64,000 nucleotides of DNA from CAYJAZ01 sp964371865 (GTDB taxonomy: Bacteria > Desulfobacterota > Desulfovibrionia > Desulfovibrionales > Desulfovibrionaceae): NCBI GenBank assembly GCA_964371865.1, contig CAYJOR010000005.1, positions 16,938 through 80,937 of the forward strand, in the 5' to 3' direction. The notes beneath the pieces are model-generated. The model had not been told where the DNA came from. It ran no database searches and saw nothing but the letters and a program-made list of their open reading frames with translations. Each line of letters starts with the position of its first letter. Within the stretch, counting starts at the first letter, position 1. This document shows positions 54,290-63,772 of the stretch, piece after piece. Position numbers and translations under genes: made by a program.

Positions 54290-56035
54290 TTAGATAGAGT
54301 TTGTAATTTCTGGGAATACTTTGTAGAACATAATCCAAGCCATGAAGAGTGTAAGAGCAAGGTTGAATGATTGACCACAAATATATAGAATAACCGGTTT
54401 ACCACCTTTGAAGTGATAAGCAAGTTCACGGAAGTTAGAAGCAAGACCAATAGCAAGGAATGCAAGAGCAAAACACCAGCTTTTGATTGGTTTTGAGAAT
54501 GCTAATAAACCGTTGTTGAAGAGTGAAGAAGTTAGGTTGATAGCGTCTACGCTTGCAAGAGCTTCACTTACATATGAACAGAAGATACTTGCAGTTAAGA
54601 AACCAAGAACGAATTTAGGGAATCTGTGCCAGATTTCGTCGATACCAACTTTTTGTCCTTCTTTAGCGTCAACTTTAGTTACCCAGTAAAGAGCAACGAA
54701 GAACGCTGTAACACCGATAAGGATATTTTGAATCATTTTGATTGTAGCAGCAACTTGCATAGCTTTTGGTCCAATAAGAGCACCAGCAGCAGCAACAGCA
54801 CCTGTTGAGTCAACAGTACCACCAATCCATGCACCAGCAAGAACTTCAGGCATGCCAACAGCGTTAGCGAACGCTGGGATAACAATCATCATGATAGCTG
54901 TAAATGTAAGAGAAAGACCGATAGAAAGAGTAAGTTCTTCTTTCTTCGCACCACAAGCTGATGCTGTAGCAATAGCAGCTGATGTACCACAAACAGACAT
55001 ATCAGCAGAGATAGTCATGTTAAGAGTTTTTGAAGGGATTTTAAGAACTTTTTGACCGAAGATATAAGTTGTTACTAAAACAACAGGAGTAACAAACCAA
55101 GCTACGAAAATACCAGGAACACCAATAGCAAGAAGCTTACCAAAAAGAACTTCAGCACCAAGTACTACAAGACCGGTTTTGATGAAGTACTCAACTTGAA
55201 TAGCCGGCATAAGCCACTTAGGAGTTCCAACGGTGTTAGCAACAATCATACCAAGCACGATAGCCATAACCTCAGCATTGATTCCGTAGAAGCTTGCTGT
55301 AGCATGTTTACCAAGGATATTAGCAAGTACTGTAAGGGCATAAATTCCCATAAATCCAATAAAGAATTTAGGAACATTGTAGCCCATAAATACGCCACCA
55401 ACACTAAACATAGCACCAAAAATCAAACCGAGAACGATTAAGTTTGGAACTAAGTTATATGGTTTTGCAAGTTTTGCTTTTGCTTTTGAGTAATCAGTCG
55501 AAGCTTTTTGCCATGCAGCAATAGTAGTTTTAGCAGCTTCGTTTGAAGAAGCAACTTCATAGTTACTTGCTTTTGCAGTAGCTTCAGCAGCCACAGCAAC
55601 ATTATATGCTTCATCAGCAGCAACTTTAAGCTCTTCTACTTTAGGTAGCATTTCGACATTGCTTGCATCAGCAGCTGACTGTGAAAGATAAAGAGCATCC
55701 ACTGGGTTTGATTTCCATTTAACAGGAGTTTTGAAGAATGCTAAAAGAGCTTTAGGACCTTCTTCATTTTTTACTCCTAATGCTTTTTTCTCAGCTTTAG
55801 CATTGATAAGAGCAATTGTTTCAAAATGTTGATTTTTTTCTTCTGCAGCAATTACACTTTCAATTGCTTTCAATTTTTCTAAATAAGGTTCCTTATAGGA
55901 CTGAATAAAGTAAAAATAACCAAAAAGAATAACAAGAAAACCTAACCAGATTGCCCAATAGTCTTCTTTTTTCCACAAATCAGACCATGAGCTCTTAGCT
56001 CGGTCTACAACAACGTTGTCATTTTGTTCTGCCAT
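54290..56035 (-). CDS. UPF0324/YeiH-type putative sulfate exporter with N-terminal helical domain
   Basis: 581 residues. Helix 1 at about 27-46 (YWAIWLGFLVILFGYFYFIQ), an Ala/Lys/Glu-rich helical domain at about 48-190, then about ten membrane helices with the UPF0324 (Cons_hypoth698) patterns GINAEVMAIVLGMIVANTVG, MTISADMSVCGTSAAIATAS and GAWIGGTVDSTGAVAAAGAL. Family members are called putative sulfate exporters; sulfite or organosulfonate products are also possible. Standard members are about 340-450 residues, so the extension is distinctive. GGAG precedes the start. In a sulfate reducer a sulfur role is reasonable. Confidence 0.87.
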   Translation of the reverse strand: MAEQNDNVVVDRAKSSWSDLWKKEDYWAIWLGFLVILFGYFYFIQSYKEPYLEKLKAIESVIAAEEKNQHFETIALINAKAEKKALGVKNEEGPKALLAFFKTPVKWKSNPVDALYLSQSAADASNVEMLPKVEELKVAADEAYNVAVAAEATAKASNYEVASSNEAAKTTIAAWQKASTDYSKAKAKLAKPYNLVPNLIVLGLIFGAMFSVGGVFMGYNVPKFFIGFMGIYALTVLANILGKHATASFYGINAEVMAIVLGMIVANTVGTPKWLMPAIQVEYFIKTGLVVLGAEVLFGKLLAIGVPGIFVAWFVTPVVLVTTYIFGQKVLKIPSKTLNMTISADMSVCGTSAAIATASACGAKKEELTLSIGLSLTFTAIMMIVIPAFANAVGMPEVLAGAWIGGTVDSTGAVAAAGALIGPKAMQVAATIKMIQNILIGVTAFFVALYWVTKVDAKEGQKVGIDEIWHRFPKFVLGFLTASIFCSYVSEALASVDAINLTSSLFNNGLLAFSKPIKSWCFALAFLAIGLASNFRELAYHFKGGKPVILYICGQSFNLALTLFMAWIMFYKVFPEITNSI

Positions 56036-56353
56036 AGTGACATCTCCTTCAAAAAATTGTGCAAATTTATTTTTTCACATGCTGATATCAAATTACTATA
56101 ATAAAAAGCGATTATTGTCAATAGAAAGATATAGTAAAACTTTAGAAGTATTTATAGAAGAGATAAAAGTCATATTTTAGCCTATATTGTGAATTTTAAC
56201 ACATAATAATTTTTAAAATGAAACTATTTTATTAGAAATTATTTAATTAATCTTATAAAAAAAGTATCTTTTCTTAAATTTCACCTTGTGTTTAACTTTA
56301 CAGTTGTTTAAAATCGGTATAGGGTTATATATATTTTTTTTAGGGGAATAGAG
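56036..56353. other. Divergent control region with a CRP-like site
   Basis: No ORF. Between the exporter gene and the Re-citrate-synthase-like gene. TGTG-N8-CACA at 56188-56203 has CRP/FNR spacing. Possible promoter elements reading right (TATATA near 56325) are not conclusive. Confidence 0.45.
56188..56203. promoter_or_regulatory. CRP/FNR-like site
   Basis: TGTGA-ATTTTA-ACACA differs from TGTGA-N6-TCACA at one base. It lies in the divergent gap and could control either gene. A similar site lies upstream of dsrM. Confidence 0.3.
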
Positions 56354-58165
56354 ATGACACTTATTTACAAAAATCGTTCTTCACGCTCGCTGAATCTTGA
56401 AAATAAACAAGAACCTGAACTTTATCGCGATCTTTTTCCGTATACAAAAATCGGAAGAATCGAGTTTAGCGGCTCTTTACTAGCACCTTTACCCGCTGAA
56501 AGAATGTATATCACTGATACTACATTTAGAGACGGTCAACAAGCAAGACCACCGTATACTGTAAAGCAAATTGCAAGAATGTTTGATCTTCTTCATAAGC
56601 TTGGCGGTAAATCCGGTCTTATTAATGCAACTGAATTCTTTATGTATTCAGAAAAAGACCGTAAAGCTATCGACGCTTGTCGTTCACGTGGCTATCGCTT
56701 CCCTCGTATAACAGGCTGGATTAGAGCTACCAAGGAAGACTTAAGAATAGCTCATGATATGGAGTTTCCTGAAGTTGGTATGCTTACCTCTGTATCCGAT
56801 TATCATATTTATCTAAAACTTAAAAAAGACAGAGAAAAAGCAATGAATGATTATCTTGCTTTAGTAGAACAAGCTCTTGAATGGGGTATTGTTCCACGCT
56901 GTCACTTTGAAGATATTACCCGTGCAGACATCTACGGATTCTGTCTTCCATTCGCAAGCAAACTCATGGAACTTTCAAAACAAGCTTCAATGCCTGTTAA
57001 AATCCGCCTTTGCGATACTATGGGCTTTGCTGTTCCTTACCCAGGCGCATCATTACCGCGTTCTGTTCAAGGAATTGTGCGTGCATTTATTGATGAAGCC
57101 GGTGTTCCTGGTGAATGGCTAGAATGGCATGGGCATAACGATTTCCATAAAAGTCTTGTAAACGGTGTTACTGCTTGGATTTATGGTTGTGCAAGCGTAA
57201 ACGGCGCATTATTAGGCTTTGGAGAACGCACCGGTAACACTCCTGTTGAAGCTTTGGTGATGGAATATATTTCTCTCACAGGTGATGATGAAATTGCTGA
57301 TACAACTGTCATTTCTGAAATTGCAGACTTCTTCGGGAAAGATCTTGAATACAATATTCCACCAAACTATCCATTTGTAGGGCAAGACTTCAACGCAACC
57401 TCCGCAGGTGTGCACGTTGATGGACTAGCAAAAAATGAAGAAATCTACAACATATTTGATACAACTAAAATCCTTGGTAAAGCTGTACCTATCATTATCA
57501 CTGATAAATCAGGTCGTGCCGGCGTAGCTTACTGGATTAACCAAAATCTAAAACTCAGTGGCGATAATGAAATAACTAAAAAACACCCTGCTGTTGGTCA
57601 AATTTATGATGATATCATGAAAGCTTACGAAAGCGGCAGAAATACTTCATTCTCAAATAAAGAAATGGAAGCACTTACTCGTCGTTATCTTCCTGAATTA
57701 TTCCCATCAGAACTTGAAAGAATTAAAAAACTTGCAGGTAAATTGGCTTCTGATGTTGTTATGCACCTTGCACAAAAAACAACTATGGACAACTTTGAGA
57801 GTGCACAAGATATTCTTACAGCTTCAATAAAAGAATTTCCTTTCATTCAATATCTTTACGTTACTGATCCACAAGGTATTCTTCAAGCATCTGAATATAC
57901 AGATGTATCACCTTATAAAGAGCAATATGCGGCTATTCCTGAAAAGTTCAATTATTCCTCACGCGAATGGTTTAAAAAACCAATGTCTTCCGGTACACTA
58001 CATATCACAAATGTGTATCAATCAAACTTTACAACCGAACTTATTTTAACTGTATCCTGCGCAATTACTGATGATTCTGATAAAATAGTCGGCGTTCTCG
58101 GTGCTGATATTCAAGTAGATCAAATTCTACGTAGGGCATCTAGCATTGAAGGAAAAGACGAATAG
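56354..58165 (+). CDS. Re-citrate-synthase/isopropylmalate-synthase-like enzyme fused to a PDC (Cache) domain
   Basis: 603 residues. HMGL-type TIM barrel about 40-350: ITDTTFRDGQQARPPYT (about 53), LCDTMGFA and the metal motif EWHGHNDFH (about 257). Then a LeuA-like region (about 350-450; FNATSAGVHVDGL) and a C-terminal PDC/Cache domain about 475-595 (YLYVTDPQGILQASEY, REWFKKPMSSGTLHITNVYQ, GVLGADIQVDQIL). No membrane segment or signal peptide. The barrel condenses acetyl-CoA with a 2-oxo acid; Desulfovibrio species use a Re-type citrate synthase of this family, which is the likely role. The Cache domain may bind a small ligand for feedback control. Isopropylmalate or homocitrate synthase remain alternatives. 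Confidence 0.8.
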   Translation: MTLIYKNRSSRSLNLENKQEPELYRDLFPYTKIGRIEFSGSLLAPLPAERMYITDTTFRDGQQARPPYTVKQIARMFDLLHKLGGKSGLINATEFFMYSEKDRKAIDACRSRGYRFPRITGWIRATKEDLRIAHDMEFPEVGMLTSVSDYHIYLKLKKDREKAMNDYLALVEQALEWGIVPRCHFEDITRADIYGFCLPFASKLMELSKQASMPVKIRLCDTMGFAVPYPGASLPRSVQGIVRAFIDEAGVPGEWLEWHGHNDFHKSLVNGVTAWIYGCASVNGALLGFGERTGNTPVEALVMEYISLTGDDEIADTTVISEIADFFGKDLEYNIPPNYPFVGQDFNATSAGVHVDGLAKNEEIYNIFDTTKILGKAVPIIITDKSGRAGVAYWINQNLKLSGDNEITKKHPAVGQIYDDIMKAYESGRNTSFSNKEMEALTRRYLPELFPSELERIKKLAGKLASDVVMHLAQKTTMDNFESAQDILTASIKEFPFIQYLYVTDPQGILQASEYTDVSPYKEQYAAIPEKFNYSSREWFKKPMSSGTLHITNVYQSNFTTELILTVSCAITDDSDKIVGVLGADIQVDQILRRASSIEGKDE

Positions 58166-58196
58166 CCTTCTTCCTAAATTAATTCTTTTGTACTTT

Positions 58197-58244
58197 TGAG
58201 GGGGAAAGCCACTATTACTTATGATAGTAAGCTTTCTCCTTTTA
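58197..58244. repeat. Family-1 repeat, copy H (decayed)
   Basis: TGAGGGGGAAAGCC (58197-58210) and GCTTTCTCCTTTT (58231-58243) with an inner ACTATTAC/GATAGTAA stem. Between two plus-strand genes. Confidence 0.6.
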
Positions 58245-58296
58245 CAGTTCTTTCCACTATTTAAAAATTATCTTTGATTATATAGGTTTATAAATT

Positions 58297-59376
58297 ATGT
58301 TGTGTCTTGGAATTGAAACATCATGCGATGAAACAGGTTTAGCCCTTGTTGACGAAACAGGCGTTAGAGCCAGAGTTTTATCGACTCAGATTGATCTACA
58401 CGCCCTTTTTGGTGGTGTAGTGCCTGAACTTGCATCACGCGAGCACTCAAAACTACTTCCGCCTTTATTTGATGAGCTCATTAAAAAAGCTGACATTGAT
58501 ATAAAAGAAATCCAAGGCATAGCTGTTGCTCACGGCCCCGGCTTGCTTGGCGCATTACTTGTTGGCGTAGCCTTTGCTAAATCTCTTGCTCTTGGACTTG
58601 ATATTCCTATTGTAGGCGTAAATCATCTTCATGCACACCTCGCGGCAAGCGGTTTAGAACACGAAATTTCTTTCCCTGCCCTTGGAATACTAGTTTCGGG
58701 CGGACACACACATCTTTATGAAATCGAGAATTATCACACCTACAGAGTTTTAGGAAAAACCCTTGATGATGCCGCTGGTGAAGCTTGTGATAAATTCGCA
58801 AAAATGCTCACTCTCCCTTATCCTGGTGGAGCTCTTCTTGATATGCTTGGCCAGCAAGGTGACGTAAACAAAAAACTCTTTCCACGTCCTTATATAAAAA
58901 ATGATAATCTAGATTTCAGTTTCAGCGGATTAAAAACTGCTGCTTCTCTATTTTTACAAAATAATCCGGAGGCTTCTCTTCCTCCCCTCAGCAAACAAGA
59001 GCACGCACTGCTTACAGTAGAAGACCACAAAGAACGTATTAGAAATGCTCCTCAAGTTTTATCCGATGCAGCAGCCTCTTATCTCTATGCTATTGCTGAC
59101 ACTCTTGCAATCAAAGCACAAAGAGCATTCGAGCATTGCAAAAATCCACCAAAAACAATTCTTGTTGCCGGTGGTGTTGCCGCAAACTCTTTTGTAAGAG
59201 CGAGAATTGCTGAACTTGCCAACCACAATAATATGCAATTCATTCAACCCTCACTGAAACTTTGCACTGACAACGGCGATATGATTGCTTTCCTTGGTAG
59301 ACAAATGTTATTAAATGGATACTCGAGCGATCTCTCTTTCCCTGCTTTTCCACGTGGAAGTATCTTAACAAATTAA
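58297..59376 (+). CDS. tsaD: tRNA N6-threonylcarbamoyladenosine transferase TsaD
   Basis: 359 residues. It starts MLCLGIETSCDETGLALV, has VAHGPGLLGALLVG, the iron-binding HLHAHLAA (about 109-113), LVSGGHTHLY, FSFSGLKTA and the C-terminal CTDNGDMIAFLG. It transfers the threonylcarbamoyl group to A37 of ANN-decoding tRNAs. An extra segment near residues 228-250 makes it slightly longer than the E. coli protein. Universal gene, high certainty. Confidence 0.97.
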   Translation: MLCLGIETSCDETGLALVDETGVRARVLSTQIDLHALFGGVVPELASREHSKLLPPLFDELIKKADIDIKEIQGIAVAHGPGLLGALLVGVAFAKSLALGLDIPIVGVNHLHAHLAASGLEHEISFPALGILVSGGHTHLYEIENYHTYRVLGKTLDDAAGEACDKFAKMLTLPYPGGALLDMLGQQGDVNKKLFPRPYIKNDNLDFSFSGLKTAASLFLQNNPEASLPPLSKQEHALLTVEDHKERIRNAPQVLSDAAASYLYAIADTLAIKAQRAFEHCKNPPKTILVAGGVAANSFVRARIAELANHNNMQFIQPSLKLCTDNGDMIAFLGRQMLLNGYSSDLSFPAFPRGSILTN

Positions 59377-59402
59377 CCTTTAAAGAGATTTTTGAGAATT
59401 TT

Positions 59403-59470
59403 TTTGAGGAGGAAAACCACGTTTATTTGATAAAGCGAGTTTTTCCCCCTCAAACTCCCCTTTCCTTAAA
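59403..59470. repeat. Family-1 palindromic repeat, copy I
   Basis: TTTGAGGAGGAAAACCACGT (59403-59422), AAAGCGAGTTTTTCCCCCTC (59432-59451) and the outer right arm ACTCCCCTTTCCTTAAA (59454-59470). Thirty bases after the tsaD stop. Confidence 0.75.
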
Positions 59471-59585
59471 TACATTTACTTAAACTGACACTCTAGAATT
59501 AGAAAAAATAAACTCTTATTATGTTACAAGGCAATCGGAAAAACTTTTATCATTGTCAGGTTACATCTTTCAAAATGGAACGAAT

Positions 59586-60782
59586 ATGAAAATTAAAGAA
59601 GCACTTATTGAATATGTGAGACCTCTTGAAATACAAGAAGAAATTGAGAGGAAAACCTTTCTTTTCCTATTTATCTTGACATTTTCACAGATTGTAGCTT
59701 TTCAAGCATGGTCAACTTTGTATACAAACTTTATAGTAGAAGTTTTAGAACTAAACTCTGCACAAAATGGAATGATTCAGTCTTTAAGGGAACTTCCTGG
59801 ATTACTTGCTATTAGTGTTGTTTTCTTTTTAAAATTTATCAAAGAAGAATCTTTAGCAATTTGTGCCGTTTTTGCGTTAGGGATTGGTGTTATTATCACT
59901 GGTTTCATGCCAAGTTTTAGTGGAATGCTGTTTTCAACTTTAGTTATGTCTATTGGGTTTCATTATTTTGAAACGATAAATCAATCTATCACACTTCAAG
60001 CATTTTCTACAAAGGTTTCACCGCTTGTCTTTGGTAGACTTCGTAGTATTTCTGCACTTGGAAATATAATTGTAGCATTGTTGATTCTGGGTTTTGCAGG
60101 TTTTTTCTCATATAAAGAAATGTATCTCTATACCGGTTTAGTTGCAGTTATTGGTGCAGCTTGGGCAATAAAAAAGAAACCTGACTTGAGTTTATTACCT
60201 CAACAAAAGAAGTCCTTAGTTTTCAAGAAAAAATATTGGCTTTTCTATGTGCTGACATTCCTTTCAGGAGGCAGACGCCAAATTTTTACAATTTTCTCAC
60301 TCTATCTTTTAGTGGAAAAATTTGAATATTCCGTAACCAGCGTTACTCTGCTCTTCTTGATAAATAATACTGTGAACTGGATTCTTAATCCGCTTATAGG
60401 TAAGCTTATCAACAAATACGGTGAACAAAAACTTCTTACATATCAGTTCTTACCAGCTATCGGAATTTTCTTAGGGTACGCGTACATTGATAATGGATTA
60501 ATCGTTGCCGCTCTCTATATTTTAGATCAGTTCGTTTTCAACTTTAATATAGCAGAAAAAACTTTCTTCCAGAAAATTGGTGAAAAAGCTGATATCGCAC
60601 CAAGTATGGCTGTTTCATTTACTATCAACCACATAGCTGCTGTTGTTGTTCCTGTAGTTTGTGGTGCTTTGTGGCTTATTGATTATAAAATTCCATTTAT
60701 TTTCGGAGCAGTTTTAGCCGGAATATCTCTCTTCTTCGTTCAATACATCAATAAAGAAATTAGTAAGAGCCAACAGGCATAA
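59586..60782 (+). CDS. Major facilitator superfamily transporter
   Basis: 398 residues, twelve predicted membrane helices in two halves with a central basic loop (KKKPDLSLLPQQKKSLVFKK). The first loop is not the classical MFS A motif. Start ATG 59586 has GGAA in front; a TTG at 59553 in the same frame adds 11 poor codons. The substrate cannot be told. It stands alone between family-1 repeats. Confidence 0.85.
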   Translation: MKIKEALIEYVRPLEIQEEIERKTFLFLFILTFSQIVAFQAWSTLYTNFIVEVLELNSAQNGMIQSLRELPGLLAISVVFFLKFIKEESLAICAVFALGIGVIITGFMPSFSGMLFSTLVMSIGFHYFETINQSITLQAFSTKVSPLVFGRLRSISALGNIIVALLILGFAGFFSYKEMYLYTGLVAVIGAAWAIKKKPDLSLLPQQKKSLVFKKKYWLFYVLTFLSGGRRQIFTIFSLYLLVEKFEYSVTSVTLLFLINNTVNWILNPLIGKLINKYGEQKLLTYQFLPAIGIFLGYAYIDNGLIVAALYILDQFVFNFNIAEKTFFQKIGEKADIAPSMAVSFTINHIAAVVVPVVCGALWLIDYKIPFIFGAVLAGISLFFVQYINKEISKSQQA

Positions 60783-60788
60783 TTTTTT

Positions 60789-60924
60789 TCGAGAGGGGTA
60801 AGCCCACGCCATTCCAATTTGGGTTTTTTATGGATTTAGGGTGTGCTTCTAAGCAATTTATTAACGTCGCTATAGTATAAAACGAGGGGGAAGCCACATC
60901 TTTTAATGTGACTTCCCCCTTTCA
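60789..60924. repeat. Family-1 repeats, copy J (half plus full core)
   Basis: A left half TTCGAGAGGGGTAAGCCC (60789-60806), then a full small core GAGGGGGAAGCCACAT (60884-60899) with ATGTGACTTCCCCCTTTC (60906-60923). Two partial copies in one convergent gap. Confidence 0.65.
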
Positions 60925-60943
60925 AGTATTTTTATCTATAACT

Positions 60944-61477
60944 TTATGAAAGTTGTTTTACGCGTTCGATTGGGCTGATAATATCAGTCAAACGTACACC
61001 AAATTTTTCGTTGATAACAACAGCTTCACCACGTGCAATAAGTTTTCCGTTTACGAAAACTTCAAGCGGTTCACCTGCAAGTTTGTTTAGTTCTACAACT
61101 GAACCCTGTCCGAGTTGAAGAAGTTCGTTAATAAGAAGACGAGTACGTCCTAACTCTGCTGAAATATCAAGAGGGATATCAAGAATGAAGTCAAGTTCAT
61201 GTCTTTGATCTTCAGAACGAGGAGCTTTTGAAGCTTCAGTCATATCTTGGAAGTTTGCTTCGGAAGCACCACTAAAGAACTGGTCCTTCTTTTCTTCTTT
61301 GATATCATCAAGTTCGCTTTCTGCTAAGGCAGCTGCCCATTCATCAGCTAAGCTTTCATCGTCGTTACCAGCATTGTCTTCCATCATAGAAGAGACATCA
61401 GGAGTTTCATTTTTTTTGTTTTCTGTAGAATTATCCAATTGTGATGCGATATCATCAAAGTCTAGATCGTCAGCCAT
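60944..61477 (-). CDS. fliN: Flagellar motor switch protein FliN
   Basis: 177 residues. An acidic, low-complexity N-terminal part (1-90) and the C-terminal SpoA domain (FILDIPLDISAELGRTRLLI, LGQGSVVELNKLAGEPLEVF, NGKLIARGEAVVINEKFGVR). FliN forms the lower C-ring and binds CheY/FliH. The N-terminal extension is longer than in E. coli. Last of the fliL-fliN pair; no fliM lies between. Confidence 0.95.
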   Translation of the reverse strand: MADDLDFDDIASQLDNSTENKKNETPDVSSMMEDNAGNDDESLADEWAAALAESELDDIKEEKKDQFFSGASEANFQDMTEASKAPRSEDQRHELDFILDIPLDISAELGRTRLLINELLQLGQGSVVELNKLAGEPLEVFVNGKLIARGEAVVINEKFGVRLTDIISPIERVKQLS

Positions 61478-61510
61478 ACTGAGGTCCTCTCTTTTTATTT
61501 TTGCAAAGTA

Positions 61511-62101
61511 TTATTGAACTACAAAGTCAGTGAAGTATACTTGAATAACACGTGGCATTCCAAGTATTTGATTGATTCGAGCCGCTATTTCATTTTTTAG
61601 CTGAAACTTACCTTCAGCACTTGCGAGATTTGAATAAGTCTTGCTTGAAAGTAAGATGATTATAGCATCGCGAATTTTAGCACTTTGAGTTTCAATATTT
61701 GTAACAGCCTCTTGTGTTGAAACTTCAATATCAATACCAACACGAAGATAGCGTGTTAAGCCGGTGTCGGCTAGATTGATTGTGAGTGGCGGAAGATTTA
61801 CAGAATAAGTAGCTGATACAGCAGTAACACCTGTTGCACCTTCTCCATTTGCTTCGCCACCTTTTGTTGAAGCAGCGTCACCATTTGCGCCTTCTGCTCC
61901 TTCACCTGATGCTGCAGAATCGCCGTCACCGGATGGGAAGATAGAGGCTAGGAGCTGCGGGTTTTGCGTAATAAACCAATACGCACCTACACCACCTCCG
62001 CCTAAAAGCAAGAGCAAAGAAAGCAAAATAACAAAAAACTTCAACTTGGATTTTTTCTTAACAGGAGTGCTTCCTTCTGGAAGTTCAGCATTTTCTGACA
62101 T
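61511..62101 (-). CDS. fliL: Flagellar basal-body protein FliL
   Basis: 196 residues. Basic cytoplasmic tail, one membrane helix (FFVILLSLLLLLGGGGVGAY), a Gly/Ala/Ser/Glu linker (about 58-90) and the periplasmic FliL domain (VNLPPLTINLADTGLTRYLR, RDAIIILLSSKTYSNLASAE, VIQVYFTDFVVQ). It supports stator function around the motor. It follows yggS by 3 bases and precedes fliN. Confidence 0.93.
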   Translation of the reverse strand: MSENAELPEGSTPVKKKSKLKFFVILLSLLLLLGGGGVGAYWFITQNPQLLASIFPSGDGDSAASGEGAEGANGDAASTKGGEANGEGATGVTAVSATYSVNLPPLTINLADTGLTRYLRVGIDIEVSTQEAVTNIETQSAKIRDAIIILLSSKTYSNLASAEGKFQLKNEIAARINQILGMPRVIQVYFTDFVVQ

Positions 62102-62104
62102 ATT

Positions 62105-62818
62105 TTATTCCTTACTGTATTTTCGTTCACCAAAAATATCTGTACCAACACGTACAAAAGTCGCCCCTTCTAAAATAGCTTCTTTATAATCGCTACTTGT
62201 TCCCATCGACAAATGAGGAAATTCCATTCCAAATTCTTTTTCCATAGAAACTTTTAGTTCATACACAGCTCTAAAGTGTTTTCTATTTTCACCCTCTTTT
62301 GTTTGAAAAGGAGGTAAACACATAAAACCCTTAATATTTAAGCTTGGGATTGAAAGTATCTTCTCTATCAGTTTTGGGCATTCAAGAGCTGATACTCCAG
62401 CCTTCTGTTCTTCGTTCGCGATATTGACTTCAAGAAGTATATCTTGCATTTGCAACTTACGTGCCAAAACTTTATCTAATGAAAGAGCGAGTTTTTCAGA
62501 GTCAACAGTATGCAGCAAAAAATAGTTATCGCACGCATCTTTTGCTTTGTTTGTTTGAATATGACCTATGCTATGCCATTGTAATTTATTATAAATTTCT
62601 TCTGGCAACAGCGTTTGCAGTTCAATTCTTTTTTCTTTTGCTTCTTTGAGATAGTTCTCACCAAAGTGCTTTTGACCAAGCATAGCAATTTCTGCAAGAC
62701 TCTGAGCATGTTGGTATTTTGACACTGCAAGCAATGTTACAGTGTCAATTTTTCTTTGCGCAATGTTGCAGGCATTATGTATATTCTCAAGAACTTTCTT
62801 GTAATTATCTGCAAGCAT
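62105..62818 (-). CDS. yggS: PLP homeostasis protein YggS/PLPBP
   Basis: 237 residues. PLP-binding Lys in LLAVSKYQ (about 34), FGENYLKEAKEK, WHSIGHIQTNKAK, VDSEKLA, and SMGTSSDYKEAILEGATFVR at the end. It keeps free pyridoxal phosphate in balance and is not an enzyme. Located between era and fliL with short gaps. Confidence 0.95.
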   Translation of the reverse strand: MLADNYKKVLENIHNACNIAQRKIDTVTLLAVSKYQHAQSLAEIAMLGQKHFGENYLKEAKEKRIELQTLLPEEIYNKLQWHSIGHIQTNKAKDACDNYFLLHTVDSEKLALSLDKVLARKLQMQDILLEVNIANEEQKAGVSALECPKLIEKILSIPSLNIKGFMCLPPFQTKEGENRKHFRAVYELKVSMEKEFGMEFPHLSMGTSSDYKEAILEGATFVRVGTDIFGERKYSKE

Positions 62819-62836
62819 TTTAAATCCTTATAATGC

Positions 62837-63772
62837 TTATATATTGAAAACGTCTGATTCGCGGAAGAAGTTAGGATCATCAATCCAGTTATCTTTCACT
62901 TTTACCCAAAGTTCAAGGTGAACTTTTGTTCCTAGTAATTCTTGCATATCTTGACGCGCCAATGTTCCTATCTCTTTAATAGTTTTACCTTGTTTACCGA
63001 TAATCATTGACTTATGTGATGCACGTGAAACATAGATAACTGCATGAATAACTGTTCTTTTTTTATCTTCTTCCCAAGCTTCAATATCAACTGCAGTTGA
63101 GTAAGGAACTTCTTGATGAAGTTTTTCAAACACTTTTTCACGCACCATTTCTGCGCATAAAAAGCGAAGTGGAGCTGTTGAAATTTGATCTTCAGGATAT
63201 TGCGCTTCTTGTTCAGGCAATCTTTTAACAATAAGTTGCTTAAGCATTTCTACGCCATCTTTTTGCATTGCAGACATAGGGAAAACTTCAGCATTAGGGA
63301 AAAGTGCGCTTAATTGCTCTACAAGAGGAAGCATACGAGCTTTATCGTGGAAGAGATCAACTTTATTGAGTACGATGATAGAAGGCTTGTCGCCACTTCT
63401 AATGATATCGGCAACCGGAAGAACATCACGTTCTAAGAATTCCGGCTTATTAATGTAGAGGTGAGAATCGAGCATAAGAATAGCAGCGTCTGCCATTGAT
63501 ATACTTTGGAAAATAGCCTCGCGCATTACCTTACCGAGTTGACCGCGCATTTGGGTTCTGCTGTGGTGCAAGCCAGGAGTATCCATAAAGATAATCTGAC
63601 TGTCTTTTTCAGTAAGAATACCAACAATTTGGTTACGGGTTGTTTGTGGTTTTGGTGTTACAATACTTAGTTTTTGTCCTAACATTGCATTTAATAGGGT
63701 TGATTTACCAGCATTTGGGGGTCCCATTAAAGCAACCCAGCCACAAGAATGTTTTTTTGTGTTTTCAGACAT
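62837..63772 (-). CDS. era: GTPase Era
   Basis: 311 residues from the ATG at 63772 (GGAG 5 bases before). G1 GPPNAGKSTLLN, G2 QTTRNQIVGI, G3 DTPGLH, G4 NKVD, then the KH domain with MIIGKQGKTIKEIG. Era helps 30S assembly by binding 16S rRNA. An earlier ATG (63811) is in frame but has no ribosome site and adds a tail not seen in Era. Confidence 0.96.
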   Translation of the reverse strand: MSENTKKHSCGWVALMGPPNAGKSTLLNAMLGQKLSIVTPKPQTTRNQIVGILTEKDSQIIFMDTPGLHHSRTQMRGQLGKVMREAIFQSISMADAAILMLDSHLYINKPEFLERDVLPVADIIRSGDKPSIIVLNKVDLFHDKARMLPLVEQLSALFPNAEVFPMSAMQKDGVEMLKQLIVKRLPEQEAQYPEDQISTAPLRFLCAEMVREKVFEKLHQEVPYSTAVDIEAWEEDKKRTVIHAVIYVSRASHKSMIIGKQGKTIKEIGTLARQDMQELLGTKVHLELWVKVKDNWIDDPNFFRESDVFNI

